From Planctomycetota bacterium (lineage in GTDB: Bacteria; Planctomycetota; Phycisphaerae; Sedimentisphaerales; Anaerobacaceae), in assembly GCA_025459125.1 (NCBI GenBank), contig JALORE010000001.1:34766-98765 (forward strand): a stretch of DNA of 64,000 nucleotides, read 5' to 3'. Both the position numbers and the translations under genes were made by a program. The notes beneath the pieces were generated by a model. It did no database searches. It worked only from the letters and a program-made list of their open reading frames with translations, and was not told the origin of the DNA. Below are positions 26,207 to 35,569 of the stretch, one piece after another. Each line of letters begins with the position of its first letter. The stretch's first letter is position 1.

Positions 26207-26552
26207 GGGGCACCCCCCCCTCCAGCCAGGTGGCCAGGTCCGACACGCGGGAGAACACCGGAATCCCCAGATCGACCGCCAACTCCCGCTCGGCCATTGC
26301 CCCGTCGCTCATCGTCCACGTACCAACCATCAGCACCGCATCACACCGGCCCAAGAGCTCGGCCGTGGCTTTGAGCCAGAATCCGTCGTTGATGGTGCCG
26401 TTGAAGTATCGGTACATCGTGTGAGAGCACAGCGGAACCATCCCGGCGACGGTAGCCACCTCCAACGCCGCCTCTTCCGCGCGACGGATATTGGTCTCGA
26501 CCGCCCAGGAGTTGTCACCCCGGAACGGACCGGCGATGTAGACGATCTTCAT
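26199..26552 (-). CDS. DUF4406/nucleoside deoxyribosyltransferase-like protein
   Basis: MKIVYIAGPFRGDNSWAVETNIRRAEEAALEVA...CDAVLMVGTW...AERELAVDLGIPVF. Confidence 0.7.
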   Translation of the reverse strand: MKIVYIAGPFRGDNSWAVETNIRRAEEAALEVATVAGMVPLCSHTMYRYFNGTINDGFWLKATAELLGRCDAVLMVGTWTMSDGAMAERELAVDLGIPVFSRVSDLATWLEGGVPRE

Positions 26553-26894
26553 CTACGCACCTCCTGCTCTACCGGCTCGGGCGGCCGGCGGATCACCAGC
26601 CCCACGCGCCAGCATCCATGTTCGTCGGAGTCAATGACCCTGGTTCCGCACTCGTCGCACACCCAGGACCGGACTCCACACCCAGGACCGGACTTGGGGT
26701 AGCCTGGTGTGGATGGTGATGATGTAGGTGGTTCCACAGCCGGGGCACACGGACTCCCACTCGGACTCGCCACCCAAGCGCGGCGAATGGGCGTTCTGGA
26801 ATGGCTCGGCGTTCGTGATGCCACACTTGGGGCAAACGGCTCGAACCAGATCTTCTCTTAGCTGTTCCATCTGGCTGCTCATTTGGACATCCAC
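26549..26894 (-). pseudogene. Double zinc-ribbon gene split by a 19-bp-offset tandem duplication
   Basis: ORFs 26631..26894 (CPKC..CPGC) and 26549..26824 (CDEC) share VRSWV; duplicated CACACCCAGGACCGGACT at 26658 and 26677. Confidence 0.6.
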
Positions 26895-27094
26895 CCCTGG
26901 CCTTTCACGTAGACGACGCGCCCATTCTTCCGCAGGCGCTGCAGAGAACGATCCACTTCGCGGAACTGGGGGCCTTGGGGGTTGATGCTCAGAGCCCAGC
27001 AGACTTCAGCGAACGTCACCCCCTGGTTGTTCTGCACAACCTGGACAATGCGGGAGTCGAACTCTTCGTTTTTCACTTGGATACCTCCTGCCAT
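26879..27094 (-). CDS. Small winged-helix-like protein
   Basis: SRIVQVVQNNQGVTFAEVCWALSINPQGPQFREVDRSLQRLRKNGRVVYVKGQGW. Confidence 0.5.
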   Translation of the reverse strand: MAGGIQVKNEEFDSRIVQVVQNNQGVTFAEVCWALSINPQGPQFREVDRSLQRLRKNGRVVYVKGQGWMSK

Positions 27095-27750
27095 GGCCCA
27101 CCAAAGTGGTCGGCCGCCCAGCGTCTGGCATCGACGATCGCGGTCTTGGCCTGGGCGGCCCCCTCAAGCGACAGCGCCCAGTGGAGATAGATCAGATGGG
27201 CGCTCACCACGTCCTCCTCGCAATAGCGTGCGACCCGCTCGGGCCCTCCCTCCTCGGCCCACACGCGCGCTACATCCGCGCCCGAGATGTCGTGCTTGCC
27301 GGGCAGGCCCAGCACCCTGGCCACGCCGTCCATGGGCATCGCCCTGACACCCCCCTGGTCACCAAGGAGGTCCATCAGGTCGTAATGGACGAGCACCTGC
27401 TTGAAGTTGGCGTACCGGTGGCTCATGCCGCGCCAGAAGCTCCAGTCGATGCCATTGGCCATGGCGCGCAAGGACAGCAAGGGCATGTCGAACCCGCGCC
27501 CGTTCCAGGTGATAACCCGATGGGCTTGGCGCAGATCGCGCCCGAGCGCTTCGAGGGCCTCGGCCTCGGAGGCGTAGATGAAGTCGTCCCCCATGGTCCA
27601 GGTGTGCAGATCGAACACGTCCTTGGCCCGGGTCAGCCAGCTGATCACGCACGGCCGGTGTTCGGGCAGGGGCGGAAACCGCGCCGGATCATCTTCAGGT
27701 GGTTCCCACTGTGGACAAATGGTTTCGATGTCCAGAGTTACGGTAATCAT
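27073..27750 (-). CDS. 3'-5' exonuclease of DEDD/PolB-exonuclease type
   Basis: TLDIETICP, ITWNGRGFDMPLL, YDLMDLLGD, RYCEEDVVSAHLIY. Confidence 0.7.
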   Translation of the reverse strand: MITVTLDIETICPQWEPPEDDPARFPPLPEHRPCVISWLTRAKDVFDLHTWTMGDDFIYASEAEALEALGRDLRQAHRVITWNGRGFDMPLLSLRAMANGIDWSFWRGMSHRYANFKQVLVHYDLMDLLGDQGGVRAMPMDGVARVLGLPGKHDISGADVARVWAEEGGPERVARYCEEDVVSAHLIYLHWALSLEGAAQAKTAIVDARRWAADHFGGPWQEVSK

Positions 27751-27825
27751 TCTACTCCGCTCTCTTTCTGGGCTTCCCCAATACAACACTTTTTCACAAG
27801 ATACCCGCGGGATGTCCGGATCCTA

Positions 27826-28764
27826 TCAACAGCCCCCATCGTCTTCGGCGACCAATCGATAGACGCGCTTACGCCTCCGGAGGATCCCCTGTTTGACCAT
27901 CCAGTCGATCCGGGTCATGACCCGCGAGCGTGTGCAGCCGCTGCAGGCGCGAACGATATCCTGCATGCCCCACACCGGCTGGTGCTGGCGAACGTAGTCG
28001 ATGATGGTCTTGTCCATGATCTCCACCGGCACGGGTGACCGGGTGACTTTCACCTGCACACCCGACGCGCGCTCCTCGCTTTTCTTGGCGCAGGCGTCCT
28101 TATACTTCTGGCTGCGCTCGCGGTGGAGCTCGTGGGCGGTCTTGTCCTGGGCCTCGGCCTCGGGGTCGCGCTTGTCGGGCTCGATCTCCAGGTCGTAGAC
28201 CGTGGCCGGCTTCTGCTGCCCGGGCGCGGGTGCCCTGGGATCGATCCACCGGCTTTGTCTCAGCAGCGTGTTCTGACAGCCGGTGCTGCTACAGGCGTAG
28301 TCGCGGATGGTCCCGGTGGCCTCGTCCACGAGCTCGACCCGCAGTAGCCCCTGGTCGCACTGGCGGCATGCCACGGGCGTGAGGTCCCCGGGTTCCACAT
28401 GTGCGGGGATGTCCTCGCCCCTACCCGCGCAGTCGCCGCGCAGGTCACAGATGCGGCACTGGGGGGCGTTCGTGAGGTAGCTCCGGCGGAAGCACGGTGG
28501 CTTGCCCTGGCGCTCGGCGCGCATGCGCTCGACCGCCTGGCGCAGCTCCGGCAGGGTCTCGCCCTCCAGCGCATAGCCGTAGCTCAGGGCCTCCCGGCGA
28601 AGGGCGTCGAGCTCGTCGCGCTTGGCCTTGAGGTCGATGATCTCCTGCTCGCGCTCGGCCCGTCGGATGGCAGCCTTCTCCTCGCGGGTCTTCTGCCCAC
28701 GACGCCGTGGCGGGGGTTTCTCCGGCAGCTGAGGTCCGTCGTCGTTATCGAAGTCATTGTCCAT
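27826..28764 (-). CDS. Hypothetical protein with Cys clusters and charged N-terminus
   Basis: CRICDLRGDCAG, ACRQCDQGLLRVE...CSSTGCQN. Confidence 0.5.
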   Translation of the reverse strand: MDNDFDNDDGPQLPEKPPPRRRGQKTREEKAAIRRAEREQEIIDLKAKRDELDALRREALSYGYALEGETLPELRQAVERMRAERQGKPPCFRRSYLTNAPQCRICDLRGDCAGRGEDIPAHVEPGDLTPVACRQCDQGLLRVELVDEATGTIRDYACSSTGCQNTLLRQSRWIDPRAPAPGQQKPATVYDLEIEPDKRDPEAEAQDKTAHELHRERSQKYKDACAKKSEERASGVQVKVTRSPVPVEIMDKTIIDYVRQHQPVWGMQDIVRACSGCTRSRVMTRIDWMVKQGILRRRKRVYRLVAEDDGGC

Positions 28765-28975
28765 GGTCGTTCACTTCAAACTCTGCCTCTACCCACTCGA
28801 ACGGGGCATTGACTCGAATGGGTATTTGGCAGCGGAGCACTTCTCCCTCGAAGTCGCACTCGCACTCCTCGAACACCAGGGCCGCCCTCGGGACCGAGGC
28901 ACAATCGGGGATGTCCGCGGAGATGTCGCAGCCCAGGGCGCGGAGCTCGGCTGCGCTGATTCGGTCGTTGATCAT
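28754..28975 (-). CDS. Hypothetical phage protein
   Basis: ATGA-coupled ORF, MINDRISAAELRALGCDISADIPDCA. Confidence 0.45.
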   Translation of the reverse strand: MINDRISAAELRALGCDISADIPDCASVPRAALVFEECECDFEGEVLRCQIPIRVNAPFEWVEAEFEVNDHGQ

Positions 28976-29226
28976 GGCTGTAAGTCCCCGCAGTAGGCGC
29001 ACCACGCGCGACCGCCCTCGTCAGCGTGTCCCGGGCATGTGGTAAAGCGGCGCAGCCAGAGCTCGGCCTGCTGTGGAGTAAGCAGGTCGGCCGCCTGGGC
29101 AAAGTTGATGATCGCCCCCGCGCATGCCAGCTGTGGAGGGCTGCAGTCATCGCGCAGGGTGCGCCACACGCTGTAAAGAGCATCCCAGGCTCGTGGGTTT
29201 GCCACCGTATCTCGCTCATCGGTCAT
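28972..29226 (-). CDS. Hypothetical phage protein
   Basis: ATGA-coupled ORF. Confidence 0.4.
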   Translation of the reverse strand: MTDERDTVANPRAWDALYSVWRTLRDDCSPPQLACAGAIINFAQAADLLTPQQAELWLRRFTTCPGHADEGGRAWCAYCGDLQP

Positions 29227-29633
29227 GGCAGTCTCCTTCGGGCTTGCCAGCCCATGTAGTGCCCCAGCCGCATGACCCGGCGTCGTTCATCCTCCATGGG
29301 TGACCACGCGAGGTCGAGGCAGTCCCAGGCCGCGAGCCACCGGCGCTCGTTCTCGTCGAGCTCAGCCGTCTGCAACCAGCGTTTCCAGCTGAGATACTCC
29401 CGTTCGAGGTCGCTTGGGCTCATCTCACCACGATCCCCCCCCTCGCGCTCCATCTTCGCGGCCTCGCTGTCGAACTCCGGGGCTCTCCGACAGGTCATCT
29501 CCCGGAACGCCTTGGCCGGCGGGGTCTCCCAGCACTCGTCGAGGACCATCGCTACCAGGTAGCGAGCTCGCCCGCGGGAGCGCGCGGCGTAGACGCCGGT
29601 GATGCCGTTCCAGGTGATGCGCCACGCCTTCAT
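29223..29633 (-). CDS. Hypothetical phage protein
   Basis: MKAWRITWNGITGVYAARSRGRARYLVAMVLDE. Confidence 0.5.
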   Translation of the reverse strand: MKAWRITWNGITGVYAARSRGRARYLVAMVLDECWETPPAKAFREMTCRRAPEFDSEAAKMEREGGDRGEMSPSDLEREYLSWKRWLQTAELDENERRWLAAWDCLDLAWSPMEDERRRVMRLGHYMGWQARRRLP

Positions 29634-30184
29634 GGGCGCCTCTTGGGGATGCCGTCCGTCGGGTCGACCCATGATCCCATCTCCGAGCCGATGGTGATGC
29701 TCTTGCCCACGCGCAGCAGGCGCTCGCGGAACTGCTCGTCGGTCTCATCCAACTGCCGACCAACCCGATCTTGCATGTGCTGATCGAGGATGCCGCTGTG
29801 CTGTCCGAGCTGGAGCTTGCGTGCAAGCGCATCGGGCAGCCGCACGACCATCGGCACGTCGACGTAGCCGTCCGGACGTGGGCCAACGGCCGAGGGAAGC
29901 GCCGAGATCATCCGCTCCAGCTCGTCGGCGGTGGCGTGACCAAGCTCGGCATCCACGCGACAGCCGAACTCGGTAGCCCACCGTTCCCATCGGGCACGGT
30001 CCTCGAAGAACGGCGTCCGCCTCCACTCGCGCAGCAGCGCCGCCAGGCGGTCCGCGCGCGAGGGCAAGCGCGACACCCCATGATGTCGCTCGCGCCACTC
30101 CACGTCCAACATCTCGGTCACCCGCTCGGGCGCGTCCTTGAAGATCGCGTCCAGTATCGCCGCGGCCAGCTCGCGGTTGGTCAT
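29630..30184 (-). CDS. Hypothetical phage protein
   Basis: ATGA-coupled ORF; MTNRELAAAILDAIFKDAPERVTEML. Confidence 0.5.
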   Translation of the reverse strand: MTNRELAAAILDAIFKDAPERVTEMLDVEWRERHHGVSRLPSRADRLAALLREWRRTPFFEDRARWERWATEFGCRVDAELGHATADELERMISALPSAVGPRPDGYVDVPMVVRLPDALARKLQLGQHSGILDQHMQDRVGRQLDETDEQFRERLLRVGKSITIGSEMGSWVDPTDGIPKRRP

Positions 30185-30573
30185 GGGCGTTCTCCGTTGT
30201 CGTGCTCGCAGCCTTCGCACACCTCCTCGCAGCCATCGCATACCCCCTCGCCAGGGGCATCGACGATGCCCTCGAAGTGGCCGGGCGGGTCCACGTCGGT
30301 CAGCGGTACGAACGCGACTCCCTCGACCACCTGCACGTCCACCACCTCCTTCGGCCCGTTGACCCAGCCCTCCTGGAACTCGTCGGCGGACATGGGCGCG
30401 CGGTCGATGACCTTGGGCGCGTGCTCCACCACGTCCTTCCAGTCCATGTTCCCCGCGGCCCAGTCGATCAGGTCGTGATCATCTTCCGGAGCATGTCCAT
30501 ACTGGCGCTCGAAGTCGTCAATCACGATCTGGGCCGGAACATCCCAGCGGCTGCTGTCGGGCATCATCTTCAT
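30181..30573 (-). CDS. Hypothetical protein with C-terminal CxxCEEVCxGCE tail
   Basis: GVCDGCEEVCEGCEHDNGERP. Confidence 0.45.
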   Translation of the reverse strand: MKMMPDSSRWDVPAQIVIDDFERQYGHAPEDDHDLIDWAAGNMDWKDVVEHAPKVIDRAPMSADEFQEGWVNGPKEVVDVQVVEGVAFVPLTDVDPPGHFEGIVDAPGEGVCDGCEEVCEGCEHDNGERP

Positions 30574-30878
30574 CGAAGCACCGCCTCTGGTGAGGCCAGC
30601 TCGGACAGGAGCATCTCCCGCTGGCGAGCGTCCTGATCAGCCGCGTGCGACTGCTCGACCAGGGCCTTGACCACCACGTCCTGGTCTGGGAGCTCAACCC
30701 CCAGGTGGCCGCACATGCGCTCGGCCCCCAGCAACAGGGCCGCCCCAAACAGCTGCCACTCGCCGACGGTCATTATCACCAGCCCGCACAGGGCCAGCTG
30801 TCCCGGGGTCTCACCCGCGCGGACACGCATGTGGACGTGGCCGCCCTTGGCCTCACTCTCGATTCTGATTGTCAGCAT
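30570..30878 (-). CDS. Hypothetical phage protein
   Basis: MLTIRIESEAKGGHVHMRVRAGETPGQLALCGLVIMTVGEWQLFGAALLLG. Confidence 0.5.
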   Translation of the reverse strand: MLTIRIESEAKGGHVHMRVRAGETPGQLALCGLVIMTVGEWQLFGAALLLGAERMCGHLGVELPDQDVVVKALVEQSHAADQDARQREMLLSELASPEAVLR

Positions 30879-31642
30879 CCTACCTCCAACGACCGGGCAG
30901 TGCCCGGGTGTCGTGCGCTGGGCCGGGGCCAGCGACTGTGGAAGACCCAGCGCCCCTTGGGCGGGGGCGCATGCTCGAAGTACCGTGACAACATGGTCGA
31001 TGGGTTCCACCGGCCGTTGGCCTGGTCGCGAACCGCACGGGCATCGGCAACTGTCACCTGCCCAAGCTCCAGGCAGCGCCGTTCGAGTAACACCGCCGCG
31101 ACCGACCAGGGGGTCACCCGCTCGGGGCTGGGTACGCCGGCGGGCACCTGCGGTACCACCATCGGCAGAGTCTCTGGCCTCCGCGTCTGCCAGCGGTACC
31201 AGCGCCACCAAATCGGCGCTGGCCTGGCACCGTTCCAGCCGTAGGTCGTCGCGAGGTTCAGCGGCGGGTGGACGCCGCCGAGCCACGTCTGGTACTCGTT
31301 CTCGGGTGGTCGCGCGACCAGGAGTCGCAGGTGCTGGGCGACGAGGCAGAAGTGGGCGCGGTTGCCGCGGCGGGCATTCTCGGTTCGCCCGGGCCAACCG
31401 CCGACCAGGACCAGCCGATAGTGGGGGCCTCGGGCCAGGGCATTGCGCCTCCGGACGCTCAGGTAGGTGCCCATGTCGGGCATCGCCTGGATCATCCCCC
31501 ATTGGTCGGCCTGGAGCTTGGACTGGACACCTACCTGGACCTGGCCACGAACCATCAGGATGTCCCAGCCGGCGGTCTCGGGATAGGCGGTCCAGCCCGA
31601 GCAGGCGTCGATGAACTGCTGGCAGAGGTCCGCCTCGGTCAT
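30872..31642 (-). CDS. Possible PD-(D/E)XK-like protein (QxK variant)
   Basis: GWDILMVRGQVQVGVQSKLQADQWGMIQAMPD. Confidence 0.35.
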   Translation of the reverse strand: MTEADLCQQFIDACSGWTAYPETAGWDILMVRGQVQVGVQSKLQADQWGMIQAMPDMGTYLSVRRRNALARGPHYRLVLVGGWPGRTENARRGNRAHFCLVAQHLRLLVARPPENEYQTWLGGVHPPLNLATTYGWNGARPAPIWWRWYRWQTRRPETLPMVVPQVPAGVPSPERVTPWSVAAVLLERRCLELGQVTVADARAVRDQANGRWNPSTMLSRYFEHAPPPKGRWVFHSRWPRPSARHPGTARSLEVGC

Positions 31643-31962
31643 CGCCCGATCCATTGGCGCAACGGCCGACGGTGGCACAGCAGTCGCTGGCTCATCACCC
31701 AGTTGCCAGTGGGCTCGATAATCTGGTCCCGCTCGGCTTCCTTCATCACCGCGCCCATCGCCCGGGGCTCCCGTGGGGCGATGGCCGTCAGCTGTGCCCA
31801 CACGTCATCGGTCGTGAATGCCAGATGTTTTCTGGCCAGAAACTCAACAACCGACCTGGCTTCGGTCATCCAATCGTCCGGCGCATGCTCTCCAACCTGC
31901 TCGATAGCCCGGTCCCTGAGATTCTTTCCCGCGACCGCGTCGAACAGCTCTGTCTGTTGCAT
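31639..31962 (-). CDS. Hypothetical phage protein
   Basis: MQQTELFDAVAGKNLRDRAIEQVGEHAPDDWMTEARSVVEFLARKH. Confidence 0.5.
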   Translation of the reverse strand: MQQTELFDAVAGKNLRDRAIEQVGEHAPDDWMTEARSVVEFLARKHLAFTTDDVWAQLTAIAPREPRAMGAVMKEAERDQIIEPTGNWVMSQRLLCHRRPLRQWIGR

Positions 31963-31985
31963 GGTGGGCCCCCCTTTCTTGTTGC

Positions 31986-32366
31986 TCACAGGGTTCCCCC
32001 TCTCCGGAAGTCCGGCACCGCCCGCTGGTCCACTCGCACAAACAGGTGAAGCACATTCGGATGGTGGTTCACCCACTCTCGCCGCGGGGGGAGCACCTGC
32101 ACCGCGCAGCTGTCGGTGCCAAGGAAAATCTCCTTGACCGCTACCAGCTCATCCCACGTCGGCAGCCGCCCGCGGGCGCTCACGCTGACATGCCGCCAGC
32201 GGTTGCCATCGCGCTCAAGCGCCTCACTCAAGATCACGGCCAAGCCGTCGCGGTAGGTATAGCTGAAGGCGTCGCGACGCTGCCAATGGGGCGGCAGGAT
32301 TGCCGGAGCTGCCGTTGGCTCGGTCGGTCCGCAATCCCAGTCAACGTGTGGGATGATTGGCAACAT
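31986..32366 (-). CDS. Hypothetical phage protein
   Basis: Co-directional ORF. Confidence 0.45.
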   Translation of the reverse strand: MLPIIPHVDWDCGPTEPTAAPAILPPHWQRRDAFSYTYRDGLAVILSEALERDGNRWRHVSVSARGRLPTWDELVAVKEIFLGTDSCAVQVLPPRREWVNHHPNVLHLFVRVDQRAVPDFRRGGTL

Positions 32367-32692
32367 CAGTGTACGACCTTCCCTGGCAACGACCCGCTCG
32401 CGTCCACGATCTCAGACACGGGCACGATCTCCATCTTCATCCCCTCGGAGACCAGCCGCACGAGGTACTCGCGATGGGTTATGGACAAAAGAGCCGATCC
32501 CAACATATCCGACGCTGTCGGACCGGAGAAGTTGGCCCAGTTGATCAGCCCCACAAACGCGCCCATCAGCGCCGCAGCCGCTTGCGGCAGGGACAGGCCG
32601 CAGATCTGGAGCGTGACGACCAGCGCACGGATCGCGGCCTCGATCTCGTTGCTGAACTCGAACTCGAACTTGGGATCGGCGTCATCAGCCAT
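32366..32692 (-). CDS. Hypothetical phage protein
   Basis: MADDADPKFEFEFSNEIEAAIRALVVTLQICG. Confidence 0.45.
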   Translation of the reverse strand: MADDADPKFEFEFSNEIEAAIRALVVTLQICGLSLPQAAAALMGAFVGLINWANFSGPTASDMLGSALLSITHREYLVRLVSEGMKMEIVPVSEIVDASGSLPGKVVH

Positions 32693-32882
32693 CGGCCCGG
32701 GCCTCCAGTCCGAAGACGATGATCGACAGGCAGTGGAACTCGCGGTCCGAGCTCTGGAGCACTCGCGTGTCGACGATGCTACCTCCCCAGCTGCCGAGCC
32801 AGTCGGCCACCCGCTGCCCAAGCTGCTCGCGGTCTCTGGCCTTGGTCGCGCTGAATACCTTGATCGTGTCGTACTTTCCCAT
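32685..32882 (-). CDS. Hypothetical phage protein
   Basis: MGKYDTIKVFSATKARDREQLGQRVADWL. Confidence 0.45.
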   Translation of the reverse strand: MGKYDTIKVFSATKARDREQLGQRVADWLGSWGGSIVDTRVLQSSDREFHCLSIIVFGLEARADG

Positions 32883-32884
32883 GT

Positions 32885-34561
32885 TCATCCCTTCCTGTTG
32901 AATGCCCGTGTCAAGATCATCGCCGCCTGGCCCTTGGTGATGGCCGGCGGGTGCGGTATCCGCATGCGCTTGAGCAACTCCAACTGCTTGTCCGTAGCCG
33001 GCCCGTTTCGCCAGGCTGCCCGGGTATCCAAGAGCTTCTTGCATTGGGGGTCTTGTTCCTCGGCCATGGCCTCGGCCTCCTTGAGCGCCCCGCGCAGGGT
33101 ATCCATCGGCGGTCGATCCAGGGAGGCAGCCGGTGGTGCCAGGAACCGCACGCTCCACCGCCCGAGGCGATCCTGCCGCACTACCATCCGCCGGCGTTTG
33201 GTCATCGCCAGGACGTACCCTTCGCCGTCTGTGGTCGGCGTCCACTGGAGCGTGGTCCAGCTCGACAACTCCGGCGGAACGTCTGCGGCGAAAAACTGGA
33301 TCTCGGTCACGGCCAGCGCCAGGTTTTCCAAGGTCTCGATCTTCGACGTGTCGATCCAGGGGAATTTCTCCTCGAACAGCTGCAGCTGTTCCAGAACTCG
33401 CTCGGGGCGGTCCACTTTCCGCATGCGCGGAGGCAACCCGAACAGGGTGTTGAGCGTGATCAACTTGTGGCGCCCGGCCTGGCCAGTGAAGTCCAGCACC
33501 AGACAATCGGACTTGCCCGGAGACCGCCGAATACCGCGGCCAATCATTTGCATGTAGAGCAGGCTGGACTTGGTTGGACGGCACATGAGGATGCAGTCCA
33601 CGCGCGGCTCGTCAAACCCCTCGGTCAGCACCATGCAGTTGGTGAGCACCTGCAGATCGCCGGCGGCGAACCTGGCCAGGATCTCCCGGCGCTCATCTCG
33701 CGGTGTGGCTCCGGTCAGCACCTCCGAGCTCCGGCCGACGGCCCTGAAGCTCGCGCACAGCTGCTCGGCATGTGCTACGTCGACGCAGAAGGCGACGGTG
33801 CGGGTCCGGTCTTGCGCCTGCTGGAGATAGCCGGCCAGCACCTCCCGATGGCGTTCCTCCTGGTTCACCACCTTCGCCAGCTCGGCCACCGCGAAGTCGC
33901 CAGCACGGGTGGACACCTCCGACAGGTCGATCCCGGTCTTGACCTGCAGACCCCTGATCGGGGCCAGCCACCCGTCGCGCATGGCCTGCAGCAGCGGGTA
34001 GTCGTAGGCGATCTCCTCGAACACCGCTCCCAGGCCCACCTGGTCGGCACGGTTAGGCGTGGCGGTCCATCCGATCAAGGGCATCGGAGCAACGCCTCCG
34101 GAAAGAAACCCCATATGTCCCAATACGTTGGTGAAGGTTTTGGCAGTAGAATGATGACACTCGTCGATGATCACCAGCCCGAAGTCCTCGGGGTTCAAGT
34201 CTGCCAGACGCCGTCCTTGCAACGTCTGGATGCTCGCGATCATCACCTGGGCGTCTCCGGCACGCCGGTCGGCCTGCTCGACACCCACCGTGAGGTCTGG
34301 GCTGATGGCCGCGATCTTGCGCGCGGCCTGGTCGAGCAGCTCCTCCCGGTGGGCGATGATCAGCGTGCGCTTGGCGGGAGCCAAGCGCGATGGCAGCTGG
34401 GCAAAGGTCACGGTCTTGCCCGTGCCAGTGGGCATGGCCACCAGTAGCCGATTCTTTCCCAGCCGCAGGTGCCGCTCTATCTCGGAGAGCGCCTGCTGCT
34501 GATAGGGTCGCAGCGTCATCTCCCGAGCACCCACCTGGCCCAGCTGCACAACCTCGCCCAT
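32885..34561 (-). CDS. SF2 DEAD/DEAH-box helicase
   Basis: LRPYQQQALSEIE, AMPTGTGKTVTF, VIIDECHHSTAKTF, QMIGRGIRRSPGKSDCLVLDF. Confidence 0.9.
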   Translation of the reverse strand: MGEVVQLGQVGAREMTLRPYQQQALSEIERHLRLGKNRLLVAMPTGTGKTVTFAQLPSRLAPAKRTLIIAHREELLDQAARKIAAISPDLTVGVEQADRRAGDAQVMIASIQTLQGRRLADLNPEDFGLVIIDECHHSTAKTFTNVLGHMGFLSGGVAPMPLIGWTATPNRADQVGLGAVFEEIAYDYPLLQAMRDGWLAPIRGLQVKTGIDLSEVSTRAGDFAVAELAKVVNQEERHREVLAGYLQQAQDRTRTVAFCVDVAHAEQLCASFRAVGRSSEVLTGATPRDERREILARFAAGDLQVLTNCMVLTEGFDEPRVDCILMCRPTKSSLLYMQMIGRGIRRSPGKSDCLVLDFTGQAGRHKLITLNTLFGLPPRMRKVDRPERVLEQLQLFEEKFPWIDTSKIETLENLALAVTEIQFFAADVPPELSSWTTLQWTPTTDGEGYVLAMTKRRRMVVRQDRLGRWSVRFLAPPAASLDRPPMDTLRGALKEAEAMAEEQDPQCKKLLDTRAAWRNGPATDKQLELLKRMRIPHPPAITKGQAAMILTRAFNRKG

Positions 34562-34570
34562 CGGCCTCTC

Positions 34571-34765
34571 CTATCCTGCCACCGGCTCAGGTGGAGTCGC
34601 GCGCCGGATTCGCTGTTCCGGCGCGTAGTGGTAACCTCCGATGGCCAGAAGGACCTGATACAGGCGGATCCCGCAGCACTTGTAGATCGTAGCAGCCTGC
34701 CAGGTCTCTCCATCAAGCGACACCTCGACAACTTCTCCAGCTCCGAACGTGGTCAGCATGCCCAT
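34571..34765 (-). CDS. Small SH3-like protein
   Basis: FGAGEVVEVSLDGETWQAATIYKCCG. Confidence 0.4.
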   Translation of the reverse strand: MGMLTTFGAGEVVEVSLDGETWQAATIYKCCGIRLYQVLLAIGGYHYAPEQRIRRATPPEPVAG

Positions 34766-34770
34766 GGTTG

Positions 34771-35007
34771 CTACCTCGGGGGCCAGTGCCAGGTGTTGAC
34801 CGCGGGATCGTCGCTGTAGCGCACGACCCCTGCCTGGCCGGTCACGGGATCAATCGGCTGCATCGGCGCGTCGTTGGCGTCGAGAAACAGGTGCAGACCC
34901 ACCGCTCGCCCATCCTCCAGCACGCGGGTTACGATAGCGGGGCGCTCCTCGCCGTTGGGTAGAACATAGCGAACGATTCTTCCGGGGGTGATGTTCTGCG
35001 GCGTCAT
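34771..35007 (-). CDS. Small SH3-like protein with GRIVRY motif
   Basis: ITPGRIVRYVLPNGEERPAIVTRVLEDG...TWHWPPR. Confidence 0.5.
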   Translation of the reverse strand: MTPQNITPGRIVRYVLPNGEERPAIVTRVLEDGRAVGLHLFLDANDAPMQPIDPVTGQAGVVRYSDDPAVNTWHWPPR

Positions 35008-35309
35008 GGCCTGTCTCCTTTCGATATGGCCGGGTCGACCAGGCTCTCGCCCGAGAGCGTGACAGCCCAGCGGTCATAGTGTTCCAGTGACGCCCAGCTG
35101 ACCAGCCGCCATCCGACGGCCTCGGCCCAGGCGATGTAGAGCTCCAGCAACTGCAACGGGGTGATGCTCCGGCGCGGTCGCCCAGCCGGCTGCTCGTAAT
35201 CGAACTCGGGCAACCACGGAGCCAAGGCCGCGATCTCCTCCCTGTCGAAGGTGCAGGCCCAGTCGAACAGCTGCTGGTCGGTCAGGTTGATGATCCTCGT
35301 TTGCTTCAT
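35004..35309 (-). CDS. Hypothetical phage protein
   Basis: ATGA-coupled; MKQTRIINLTDQQLFDWACTFDREEIAAL. Confidence 0.45.
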   Translation of the reverse strand: MKQTRIINLTDQQLFDWACTFDREEIAALAPWLPEFDYEQPAGRPRRSITPLQLLELYIAWAEAVGWRLVSWASLEHYDRWAVTLSGESLVDPAISKGDRP

Positions 35310-35569
35310 CCTATCCTCTCTAGCCGGATCTCGAACGGCTGGCTGTTCTGCTCGAACCAGGCGGCGTACTCGGCTATGACCCGCTCGGACCACCAAGCGA
35401 GCGCAAGCAAGTCTTTGGCCCCTGTCCTACTGAGCAGGGGCATGGTCTGGTCGTACAGCAAACGGATCTCGTCATCCCGCCCCTGCGCACGAGGGTACTG
35501 GCGCAGTTCCCGCAGGCGGACGTGCCGCCGGTGCAGCTCGTCAACTCCCACCTGCAACACCTCGATCAC
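35306..35569 (-). CDS. Hypothetical phage protein (GTG start)
   Basis: GTG overlaps upstream TGA: MIEVLQVGVDELHRRHVRLRELRQ. Confidence 0.4.
   Translation of the reverse strand: MIEVLQVGVDELHRRHVRLRELRQYPRAQGRDDEIRLLYDQTMPLLSRTGAKDLLALAWWSERVIAEYAAWFEQNSQPFEIRLERIG

Noticed and set aside
30195-30245. Repeated CTCGCAGCC(T/A)TCGCA(C/T)AC resembling a short repeat array
   Set aside because: Only two imperfect copies, 21 nt apart, explained by in-frame coding of CxxCE motifs; not CRISPR.
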